Assembly: GCA_037974335.1 (NCBI GenBank)
Contig: CM075739.1
Coordinates: 42,353,785 to 42,417,784, forward strand
Reading direction: 5' to 3'
Origin: Prionace glauca
Lineage: Eukaryota > Chordata > Chondrichthyes > Carcharhiniformes > Carcharhinidae
Length of the DNA: 64,000 nt
Below are positions 22,893 to 34,200 of this stretch, in pieces. The notes beneath the pieces were generated by a model. The model saw nothing but the letters and a program-made list of their open reading frames with translations, was not told the DNA's origin and searched no databases. The stretch's first letter is position 1. Each line of letters opens with the position of its first letter. The position numbers and the translations under genes were made by a program.

Positions 22893-23880
22893 TATTTGCC
22901 AGAACGCCATCAACAGGTGGAAGAGAGAATGTCCAGGGTGCATGGGGTCCTTAATTATGCTGGCCGCTTTGCCAAGGCAATAGGAAGTATAGACAGAGTC
23001 AATGGATGGGAGACTGATCTGCGTGATTGATTGGGCTACGTTCACGACCTTTTGTACATCCTTGCGGTCTTCGGCAGAGGAGGAGCCATACCAAGCTGTG
23101 ATACAACCAGAAATAATGCTTTCTATGGTGCATCTGTAAAAGTTGGTGAGAGTTGTAGCTGACATGCCAAATTTCCTTAGTCTTCTGAGAAGGTAGAGGC
23201 ATTGGTGAGCTTTCGTAACTATAGTGTCAGCATGGGAGGACCAGGACAGATTGTTGGTGATCTTCCTAATCAGACCACCCATATTTTCCTCCAGATCATT
23301 TATATATTCTCCAAATAACAGAGATCCTAGCACTGATCCCTGTGGAACACCATTAGCTACAAATCTTGACCCTTTCTACTTTGTTCCCATTGATGTAGAC
23401 AGGGGCATGTTTTCCTTTCCTGAAGTCGATGACAATATCCTTTGTTTAGTTGACATTGAGGGAGGATTATTGTTGCCACTCTAATTCACCAGATTCTCTA
23501 TCTCATTCTTGTGCTCTGTCTCATCATCGTTTGAGATCCAACCCACTACAGTGGTGTCGTCACTTGAAACTTGAAAATCGAATTGGAGGGGAATTTGGCC
23601 ACACAGACATAGGTGTATAAGGAGTATTGTAGGGAGCTGAGAACACAACCTTTTGGGGCACCAGTATTGAGGACGACCGTGGAGAAAGTGTTGTTTACTA
23701 TCCTTACTGATTATGGTCTGTGAATTAAGAAGTTCAGGATCCAGTCACAGAGGGAAGTGCCGAGGCCCAGGCCACGGAGTTTGGAGATGTGTTTCGTGGA
23801 AATAATAATGTTGAAGGCTGAGCTGTAGTCAACGAATAGGAGTCTGACTTACATGTCCTTGTTATCTAGATGTTCTAGGG
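22893..23880 (-). mobile_element. L2-like LINE fragment
   Basis: The minus-strand frame 22869-23333 shows GSLLFGEYINDLEENMGG, then [39 protein letters not shown] and [17 protein letters not shown]. Further right lie older parts of the RT with stops. It abuts the truncated 5' end of the CR1. Confidence 0.75.
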
Positions 23881-25390
23881 TTGAGGGCGGGGCCAGGGAA
23901 ATGGAGTCTGCTATGGACCTATTGCGGCAGTACCACAGGCAAGATTCTAGAGGACTGGAGAATAGCCAATGTTCTTCCCTTGTTTAAGAAAACAAGCAGG
24001 GAAGATTCAGCAAATTGTAGGCCAGTGAGCCTGACGTCAGAGGTGCAGAAGCTTTTGGAGAAGATACTGAGATACAGGGTATGTGCACATTTGGAAGAAA
24101 ATGGACTAGTTAGTGATAGGCAGCATGGTTTTGTATGGGGAAGGTCATGTCTCACCAACTTGACTGAGTTTTTTGAAGAGATAACAAAAGTAATTGATGA
24201 GGGAAAGGCTGTGGATGTTGTTTATTTGGACTTTAATAAGTTTTGACAAGGTCCCACGTGGCAGACAGATACAAAAACTAAAATCACATGGGATTCAGGG
24301 CTGGCTTGATGGATACAGAATTGGCTTGGTTATAGAAGACAGAGAGTAGTGGTGGAAGAGTGTTTTTCAGAGTGGAGATTTGTAGTTAGAGGTGTTCCAT
24401 AGGGATCAGTGCTGGGATCTCTGTTATTTGTAGTATATGTAAATGAACTGGAGGAAAATATGGGTGGTCTGATCAGTTAGTTTGCGGACGACACAAAGAT
24501 TGGTAGAGTTGTTGATAGTGCCAGGGGCTGTCAGAGGATACAACATGATATAGATAGATTGCAGAGTTGGGCACAGAAATGGCAATGAAGTTTAATCTGG
24601 AAAAATGCAAGGTGATGCATTTTGGAGGATTAAATTTTGATGTGAATTTTACTGTAAATGACAGGATCTTTAAGAACATTAACATACAGAAGGATCTGGG
24701 TATGTAACTCCACAGTTCCCTAAAAGTGGTAACACAGGTGGCTAAGGTGATTAAGAAAGCATATGGTATGCTTGCCTTCATCAGCCAGGCATTGAGTACA
24801 AGAGTTGGTAAATCATGTTGCAGCTATATAAAACCGTGGTTAGGCCACATGTGGACTACTGCGTGCAGTTCTGGTAGCCACACTACCAGAAGGATGTGGA
24901 AGCATTGGAGAGAGTGCAAAGAAGGTTCACCAGGATGTTGCCTAGTCTCAAGGGTGTTGGCCATGAGGAGAGGCTGAATAAACTAGGATTGTTTTCACTA
25001 GAAAGATGGAGGCTGAGGGGAGACCTAATAAAGGTCTACAGAATTATAGAGGCATAGACAGCGTGGATAGTCAGAAGCTTTTCCCAGGGTGGAAGTGTCA
25101 CTTACAAGAGGGCACAGGTTCAAGGTGAGAGAGGGAAAGTTTAAGGGAGGTGTGGGGGGGTGGTTTTCACGCAGAGAGTGATGAGTGCCTGGAACGCACT
25201 GCCAGAGAAGGTGGTGGATGCAGGCACATTAGCAACATTTAAGAGGCATCTGGATGGGTAGATGAATAGGGAGGGAATTGGGGGATATGGACCGAGTAAG
25301 GTTTGGAAGTTTTTATAATTTAGTTAGAGTATCTTGATTGGCACAGGCTTGGAGGACTGAAGGGCCTGTTCCTGTGCTGTACTTTTCTTT
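23881..25390 (+). mobile_element. Old CR1 LINE with RT remnants
   Basis: The + strand gives GKILEDWRIANVLPLFKK, CRPVSLTSEVQKLLEKILR, RQHGFVWGRSCLTNLTEFFE and VDVVYLDFNK in one frame (23881-24246). Later parts appear in other frames ([20 protein letters not shown]). A 3' end with gaagggcctgttcctgtgct follows near 25360. Multiple frame changes and stops. Same subfamily as 4077-4610. Confidence 0.85.
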
Positions 25391-26739
25391 ATTCTGACTG
25401 GAAAGACCCTCCCTTATGAGACTTACAGAACTCTACCTCCACTCCAGCCTCCAGAGACTGGGATTGCTCACTACACAACACTCCAGGCTTTCACTGCTCT
25501 GGAACTCTTTACATTTATCTGGACCTCTGATTCCCTTCAATTAACTTGAAACCACTGCAGCAGAGTTGTTAGAGAGCCCCGGCCGGAATTCTCTGGCCAT
25601 TCATGCCATGCTGCCACTGCCGGCAAGAGGGGAAAACTGGATTTCAGCCAAATTTCCATGCAATGCAGCAGGACTATATGTTCTCCACTGACTCCAACTG
25701 AATGGTGGGGGCCAACCTCTCATCTCTGGGAACATGTCTCCCTGGGACCCATCCTCCAGGAGATTTTCTCCAGGATCATTTTCCAGAAGTTTTTCTCCGG
25801 GACTCATTCTCCAGGCACTTTTCTCTGGGACTCAGTTATTTTCACAAGTGTACATGGATTTTAGCGATGCACAAGTTACTCATCTTGTGCCATAATGTTC
25901 TCAACAAACCCAACAGGCTACCTGTGGTCAGACAACATCCACTCCAAAACCCAATGGCAGACGCCACTCAATAGATCTGTGGATTTCTCCCAAGTTCCAC
26001 ACATTAACACAACCACCACCTCCCCCCCCTGCCCCCTGCCCATCCACCTGCCAACATGTTGGATTATTGTCACACAAGTCCACTCTCAGAAAGACATGCT
26101 TTAAAATCTTCTTTTACACCATCGCTTCCCTCAGTTGAGCTGTTTTCATCAAAGATCTGCTTCCAGATTTTCCTTTCGGTATTCCTCTGTCTTGAATTGC
26201 CACATCAATGAAATTTCTACAAAAATACTCGGGTACTCAGTCCCCAACAGACAATTACTGTTGACACATTAACCAACTGGACATAATTTTCTGACACATT
26301 CAACTCTTTAGTTTGAGCTTTTTTAAACCATTAGCAATTTGCCAAGTGACAGCAACCAAGGGAGCCACAGACTATCATTACTCTGTGCCAATCCAAGATT
26401 GTCAACACAGTTCTCTCAGAGGTATTCTTGAGAGTGAGTAAATAAGGCAAGTGAATAGCAAGTAAATTCTTTATTTAACAAAAGTGGTCTATTGGAGAGC
26501 CCAGATATAAGTGACTACAAGGCGATTAGTGAATAGTCGGTCAGTTTTTTTACAACTGAAAAGAGCAGAAGCTAAGAGCCAGACTTGTAAATTACAAAGA
26601 GCAGTTTTCTCTGTCTCTTAGCTAGGAAACTGTAACTCTCTATTACTTATTAACTTAGTAGCTAAAACTAGGTAAACCAACTAATTAATGGAATTGAAAT
26701 AATCTATTTAATTAAAAAATCAATCAAATAAGTAAACGA
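25391..26739. other. Unassigned sequence with a small minisatellite
   Basis: No gene is seen. At 25738-25835 a unit of about 28 bp (core tgggactcattctccagg) is repeated about three times imperfectly and gives a PGE-LLE periodic frame on the minus strand that is not a gene. Confidence 0.4.
25738..25835. repeat. Imperfect minisatellite, about three units of 28 bp
   Basis: Units share ctgggac-cat-ctccagg-ttttctc with several differences each. Confidence 0.55.
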
Positions 26740-28000
26740 CAGGCAGATGGATATGTCAGGGAAGACAATGTATTATAACTGCCGCATGTTGGAGATTGTG
26801 GATATCCATCTGTGAGAAGTATCAGCAGATCAAGCACATTCAGCTCAGAATTGTTAAGCTGCACTCTGGACCGCAAATGTTGCAGAGTTGGAGTGGGTGG
26901 ATCCACGAAAGGATGAATTAAAAGTACGTGGGAAATGTCAAGGCTCTGGAACAGAATAATATTTTGGATAAAACTAAGCAGAGTGTGTCGAGGAAAGGAC
27001 AAAGAGTTAAGGAGCAGTGGTGGGGGGTGGAGAGGGGGAAGCATTGGAGCCTCAGCTCGCCTTGTGAACCCAGCTGCTGAGATCCTGGGGCGCCATTACG
27101 CAGGCACCCCGATCTCACCACCCCTGCAGAGTTCCACTTACTCTCCCCGATCACCGCTCCCACTGATGAACCCCCCCTACCCTACAGAGTTCCCTTCCCC
27201 CTCAGGCACTGCCCTTCAGGCCCTGCCCCCTTGGCACTGCCAAGATTCCCAGTGGGCAAGGCCAGGGTGCCTGGCTGGCACTGTCCCATCAGCACTGCCC
27301 AGCCCTGCCTCTCAGCACCCGGGGGGCATCAATGGTCTCCGGTGCTACTGGCGAGACCATCACATCAGGTTCTCATTGATGGGGACTATCTATGATTCTT
27401 GCTGGTGAGAACCTCGACGGGCAAAGGAGTTGAGGTAAGTGAGCCGAGGTGGTAGTGTCCAGGACTCATTAATGACACGTAAATCATGTCATTAATATTG
27501 AAATCTGCTTCGCCTCCTTTCTGAGCACAAAGCTGATTTTGCTGGCAAGACAGTGTTGCAAGAGACCAGAAACTGGGCACAAACCTGATTTTCACTTCTT
27601 ATCCTATCTTTCTGGCTTGTAACGCCAATCGACTAGCAAGATCATGCCCAAGAAGTTTATAGGATATTAGCAACTAAGATGATGTCAGACAAAATTACAT
27701 CAAAGCTAAAGGCACAGTATCTGAATGCATAAAAGCTTTGCAACAAATTAGCCAAATTAATGAAAGAGAGTGAATTAATAGGTTTGATGTCATAGCAATT
27801 ACAGAGACATGATTGCAAAGAGATCAAGACTAGGAAGTAAGCATTCCAGGATACTTCACTTTTAGAAGATAAAATGAAAAAGGATGATGCAAAAGTTTGG
27901 GAAAAGACAGTAGAGAGAAAGACCATTAGCTCAAATAACAAAGAAATAGGATCAGTTTGGGTGAAGCAAGAAACAAGAAGGAGAAGTGAACCCTTCAACT
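26740..28000 (+). mobile_element. Fragments of the 5' part of CR1-like LINEs
   Basis: Near 26740-26940 the + strand resembles the zinc-knuckle-bearing ORF1 of CR1-like elements (YNCRMLEIVDIHL). Near 27640-27990 it resembles the endonuclease (DVIAITET, then IPGYFTF). The stretch between (about 27000-27600) is C-rich and unassigned; its 157-codon frame has no recognisable domain. Assignment is tentative. Confidence 0.4.
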
Positions 28001-28150
28001 TACAGCAGAGAAACTTGAAAATGTGAAACTCTTTTCTGCTGCTTTGTTTATTGTCAGTCTCTCTGGATTATATTTGCCGCAAATCTTGAATAGGTGCTTG
28101 GAAAAATAATGAAATTACTTATTCTTATTTAATGGGTTTTTATTTTTCAG
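28001..28150. other. Intron or 5' flank before the leader exon
   Basis: It ends in a strong pyrimidine tract and acceptor (ttttatttttcag). A hydrophobic frame around 28030-28090 lacks an initiating ATG. Confidence 0.4.
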
Positions 28151-28214
28151 GCCGTGGCGAATCCACTGTGCATCATGCTGTTGTCACTTCTCTTCCTCCA
28201 GCAGTTTCTTTTCG
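28151..28214 (+). CDS. Exon 1 (leader) of the Ig-NACHT-LRR gene
   Basis: A strong acceptor precedes 28151 and a strong donor (g/gtaagg) follows 28214. The first ATG, at 28175, opens [14 protein letters not shown], a short hydrophobic leader of signal-peptide type; the exon ends after the first base of codon 14, the same phase as the IgV exon. The 24 bases before the ATG would be 5' untranslated. The doubt is that the same bases, read on the minus strand, are the acidic end and stop codon of a Harbinger transposase (KKLLEEEK then stop). Antisense of Glu/Lys codons naturally yields Leu/Phe/Ser, so the leader may be a true co-option or a coincidence. I found no better leader candidate between 20090 and 30416. 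Confidence 0.45.
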
Positions 28215-31200
28215 GTAAGGTCCTCCTCCTCTGCAGGGACATCTGCCTGGTTCACCTCTTCCTCCTGGATGTCTCCCCATTGCTGTGCCAGGTTGTAGAG
28301 TGCACACTAGACCATGAAGATGTGGGAGACTCTCTGGGGACTATATTGGAGAGTTCAGGAAGCAGAATCACAGCTTCACCCAACGCACTGCTCAAAGATG
28401 GACCGGGTGGTAGCGTGGGCTTCATTATAACGGATCTCTGCCTCAGTCTCAGGCCTCCACTCTGGGTGTCATCAGCCAGAGCCACAGCAAGTAGTCTTAG
28501 TCCCCCTCAATCCATCCCAGCAGCCTGAGGTGGTCCTCAAAGACCCCAGGGATAACTGAGCTGTACAAGATGTAGCAATTGTGCACACTACCCGTGTGGC
28601 ATGCACATACGTGCATGATATCACAAACTATCTGGCCATTCAGAGAGTGGAACCCCTTCCTGTTAATAAAGGGCACTGATTCCATGGGGCCTGCAGGGCG
28701 ATGAGCATGCCATCCGTAGCCTCCACTACATGGGGCAACCCAGTGTTGGCAGAAAAGCCTGCAGCCCGGGCTTCCTGTTGGGCCCAGCACATGTCAAAAT
28801 GGATGTAGTTGGCTGCCTGGGTGTACAAGGCATCCGTGCCAATGCCTGCGAGGTACCGCAGAAGTCCCTGCTTGAGCCCTGGAAAGACCCATGCGCATAA
28901 ATGTTTACGGCCACCGTTATCTTCATGGCTATCGGAAGCAGGTGTCTTCTTGCCGCATGAAGTGCTAGGTCTGCAAGGACACGACATGGGTACTTCACAG
29001 TCTCCCTGCTGAGACGTAGTCTGCAGTGGCACACGGCGACCAGCAGCCAATTGAAGGCCGTACGTCCTATAGAGGTGGAGTCTCTGTCTTCATAATCCCC
29101 TGTGTGCCCTCCCCCTCCCCCTTCCCCACCATCTCGAGTCAATGGGTTTCCAGGTCCTGGCCACTAACAGTGGCCCCTGACCTCGTGCTGCAGCCTCAAG
29201 CCTGGGTTGGCCTTGTTCATCGCAGCAGCAACAAGTACGATTTCCAAAATGGTGAGTGGGGGGTTGGGGACATGTTAAGGAGAGAAAGAGAAAGACAATC
29301 CAAAAGATGATCCATCCTGGGCCCATCAATCTCTCCCAGTAACTCTGGACTCTGCCAACCAGACACCATCTCCAGTGCCGTATCCCAGCTTGATGGGTTG
29401 TCGACTGTTGCCACATCTTTACCATGGCAGCCACGGACACTGCCAATGTCCCCTTATGATCACCAATGGCCTCGCACACAGCTATATCGTTACCTCACAT
29501 GATCTGGCATGACGCATTCTGCATCCACACTGCAGTTACATGCTGGTGTGCATCACGAGCCTGCCCCTCCAGATGGCCAGTCCCCCAGGTGTGAACTCCC
29601 AAGACCACAGGCAATTGCTGGCAGCATGTGGTAGACTGGGATCTGTGGTACAGCACTCACATAAAGCATAAGGGTAGCTATGAGGTGTTCCCCATTGGGA
29701 ACCCTTGAAGTATAGACTTGCATGCACCCACCTTGACACTGGCGCACTAGCTTCTGGGAATGGCTTACATTGTAGACAGATGGTGGAGAAACACTCTCGT
29801 GACAATCACGTGATGGAAAATCATGCAGTCTAAGGAGCAGTGCGAACACTGCTAAGCTCCCTTTATTGGAGCAACAGTGCCAGACCTGGTACTTGTTACT
29901 GTTAGTGAGGCTTGGGATGGAATGCCCACAATTAGCCACAGAGCCTGTTAGTAGGGTTAGCACTCAATCTCATACAAAATCCCCGAAGGATCATTCAGCA
30001 TCCAGGGGTAATGCGTGAAATACAAGCCCCTAGCCAGAGGCCACCCTCCCCTCCCCTCCCAACCTATGGCCCTAAGAATATGTCCGAACCCCCCAATGCC
30101 CTGTACCTATGCAAGCCCTCCACCCATCCTGCGCCATGGCAGCAACTGACCCCCCCTCCCCCCTTTGCACCCTAGGGGTTCGTGCTTAGCAATATTCACT
30201 TTCTCACTCTCCTTCACTACTGTTGCTCCTTGACCACACTTGTAAAGGTTTGTGCTAATTGGGGACAGTGTGACATCATGCTGGAGAAGTGGGAAACTTC
30301 CAGGGGTGTGTGCTGAGCTTGCAAATGATATGGAAATTCAGTCAATTTCATGCTAAGCTGGTGCCTCCATGTTTCTCATTAAGATTATTTCTTTTTACAT
30401 CCTATATTTTTATTAGGTGAGGGATCTTTCTCTCGGGTTAATGGAGTCTCAGGTAAAGACGTATTGCTGCCCTGCACCTTTCCTGTTGCAGTCAACTTCA
30501 ATCTGAAGGATCTTGTCATTACCTGGCAGGGAACACACAGTTTAATCGTGGTTCACAGCTTCTACAGTGAGAAAAATCATCCAGAATATCAAGACTCAGC
30601 ATTCTGGGGACGGACTGAGCTGTTTCCCCAAGAATTCCACATAGGGAATGCTACCCTCAAACTGAAAGGAGCAACTGTGTCAGATCAGGGCAACTACACA
30701 TGCTTCGTAATTCAACAGGATGGAAAAGGCTACTTTGAGAATGTGGTGGAACTGGAATTATATGGTGAGCACGTAGATATCTCCCAGCAGTAAATAAAAG
30801 AACTTTGAAAATGTTATTGAGGAAATTATGTTTGGATAGAGATTCCTGATTGTCTGGAAAGTGTTGCACAGTTTTGATGTGTTTAAAAGTGACTGTTCTT
30901 GAGGGAGATTCATGAGAATGGAGCTTGTTAGGTATGTAGGACAAATTGAGTAACCTTTGTGCTTTGCAGAGGATGAATTTCTCTTCAGTCAGAGTAAAAC
31001 ATTCATTTATCAATCATTCTCTCCACTTGAACCACTTGACTCAGGCTGTTATTGTATTTGAATTTAAGATACATTCCACTAAACTTGATTTGAAGTTGCC
31101 CATGGTTATTAACCAGACTCTGAAAGGTCCCCAAGCATAAACCTGACATAAAACAACTAATGGCAGCTCAGATCTATTGGTCTGAGAGGCATATAGTGGA

Positions 31201-34200
31201 CCATCAAATCCAAAATCATTTGGCTGCTATCCACACCAGTCTGCAAGATCTCCGCCTCTGATCCCGGGTGTAGGGGATGGGGGTGAGGGGTCAGTGAAAA
31301 GGGATTTGCTCTGTTCCCACGTCCAGCCTGTCACTCTCCAATCAGAGAAAGGGTGCAAGGTGTGAGGCACATTTCTTCTAGGTATCCCTACAAAGAGGGT
31401 GCCCACCTGATTATGGTAGAAAATGGGATGGGATTGCTGGTTACTTGCCCACCCATCTCATCAACACATCCTGAGGTGCAGGAACCACCCCACCCCCGCA
31501 TTTCAGGTGAAGGAAATCCTGACAATCCCGAGCAGTGTAATAGTGGGTAAAGACCCAGCATTTCATACTTCTTACCCACTTTACCCCCATTCTTTCACCT
31601 GATAACCAAGTTTAAAAGAGGAAAGTCAGATCCTGTACCCTCCTAACTCTGACATTTTATCCTCCTGTTGGTTGCTCAGTGAATCTTTGAGCTGGTGACC
31701 AGATGTTGGTCAATACTTTCCTAATAATTCATTTCCCATCCCGTTTCCTATAATGTTTTCCTCCATTGTCACTGGCCACCATATCCTTTCCAAGGGAGAG
31801 CAACAAAGGTGATCCTCGATGTTAGAAATCTATAAGGAAATATTATGGCTATCACATTAGATATGGAGAGTTTAAGCTGCCTGTTATAATTTGAAGTCTT
31901 GTAATAACAGGCATGTAAAATTATTTAAACAGAATAAAAGGATAGCATTATTTAGAGTTATGAAATATTACAGAAGAATAACTGTTTGACTCTTTAGGTT
32001 AAAACATGGCAGACAGACACACAGATGAGGCACATGGGCTCTACAGCAATGCAGGGATGAAATGTTAGTTGCTGAATGGACTGCAGGGAAAAGTGAGAAG
32101 AAGTTTCTTTAACAATAAATATCTGAAGAGATAGATGGGCCATAACTTGCTTGTAGTGGCATTCGGCATCAAATTGCCACTCCAAACCCATTTACCTGCA
32201 CTAAATTTCTTCAGTGCTAGTCTCACCTAACCTTCCTTACTCAGGCCAGATGAGATTCAGGTAGTGCAGCAAATCACCAGGTTCAGAGTCCACAGCGAAG
32301 GAGGACACTCCCTTTTTTAACAGCACTCACTGCAGTAAAGTAGTTCAAAGGTCCCATTGTAAATAACAAACCAAGGAGAAAGTAAGTGTGTACAGTAAAC
32401 TGATGGGATTTGAGTTGTGAGCAATTAGCCAAGAAGTTACAATCCACAAAGTATTGAAACAACAATATCATGACAAGTATAAGCATATTAACATCCAGAG
32501 TGTAACAATGCTAATTGATATGCAAGCTGAATAATTATGGCTGAGTTAATCTTTACTGATCATTAAGTGCTTATCACATTGCTGCTTATGGAGCATGCTG
32601 TGGACTACCACATTCCCTACATTAAAGTGTGCCAATACATCACAAACATCTCATTGGTTGTAGAGTGCTTTGGGATGTTCTGTGGCCATGAAAAATGCTG
32701 CTTAAATACAAGTATTTTATTTATCTATCTATCTTATTGATCCCATGACTATTTGGAACTGAACTGGATATCATGTAATTTGCATAGATCCCCAGATGTC
32801 CTTTTCCAAAGACTGACCGAGGGAACACTTCGCAAGATAAAGCCAGATGATATCATTCACTATGCTTATTCCCAGGAAATGAATACAGATCAATGTTTAT
32901 GATCAGATTAATTTAATTGACAATTAGTAATTATCCATTATTTTCAAACCTTCTGAATGTGATGAAAACCTGCCTTAGCAATCTAGTTTTAAAATTGTCA
33001 CTTCCAAATTGTCTTTCCCAATAATTATTTTCTGCCATCTTTACCTGGCCTGGTTTATATATATTACACTAGATGCCCAGTGTGTGGTTGATTCTTAAAT
33101 GACTTCTAAAATGGATTAGTAAACCACTTAGCTGTATTCAAGAAGACTCACAACCACCTTCGAGTAATGTATAGCAGGAGGAGGTCATTCAACTCATTGA
33201 AATTGTGCTAGCTCTGCATGGCACAATACAGTAATCCCATTCTTCTGCTCTATCCCTGTAAATTTATTTCCTTCAAATCCAATATGCTTGTCCCCTTATT
33301 CCCTCTGTGTCTCTTTCCCAAAAACATACATCTATATAGCCCCAGCCCATAAACCATCAATTAAGACCAATGATTTCTCCACTTGTCTATTTTATTTAAA
33401 CATGTCTTTTGGGTGGCACAGTGGTTAGCACTGCTGCCTCACAGTGCCAGGGTCCCAGGTTCATTCCAGCCTCGGGTCACTGTGTGGAGTTTGCACATTC
33501 TTCCCAGTCTGCATGGGTTTCCTCCCACAGTCCAAAGATGTGCAAGTTGGGCTGATTGGCCATGCTAAATTGACCCTAGTGTAACAGGGGTCAGCAGGGT
33601 AAATGTCTGAGTTTATGGGAATGGGGCCTGGGTGGGATTGTGGTTGGTACAGACTTGAGGGGCCGAATGGCCTCCTTCTATACTACAGGGATTCTATGTC
33701 ATAATTTTGTACAAATCTATCTTAATTTCCCTAGTCTCCTTTTCTTGTTTACAGAATCATTGATCGGTTACAGTACAGGAGGCCATTCAGTCTGTTTTGT
33801 CTGTGTTGGACTCTGAAAGAGCAACTCACCTAGTGTCATTCCCCTAGCTTCTCCCTGTAGCCCTGCAAATTATTCCTCTTCAGATAATAATCCAATTCTT
33901 TTTTGAAAACTATGATACTCAAGGCAGTTCATTGCATTAAAAAAAATGTTCTCATGTCACTGTTGCTTCTTTTGCCAATTGCTTTAAATCCATTTGGTCT
34001 GGTTCTCACTTATTCCACCAAGGGGAACAGTTTCACCATTTCAATTTTAATGAAGTTCTTCATTCCTGGATGCATTCTTATGAATCTTTTCTGCGTGCTC
34101 ACGTCCTTCACAATTTCCTGAAAGGTTCCCAGACTGAACGTTGAGGCTGAAGCAGTGTTTTAAACAGTTTAATTAGATCTTTTGTCCCTTTGTACTCAAT

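Noticed and set aside
26935-27408. 157-codon proline-rich frame
   Set aside because: C-rich intron-like sequence without recognisable domain or splice context.
28020-28095. Alternative signal peptide (KLFSAALFIVSLSGLYL)
   Set aside because: Hydrophobic but with no in-frame ATG, and the donor context is poor.
33411-33470. tRNA gene
   Set aside because: A and B boxes belong to a SINE head; no cloverleaf of a functional tRNA is evident.
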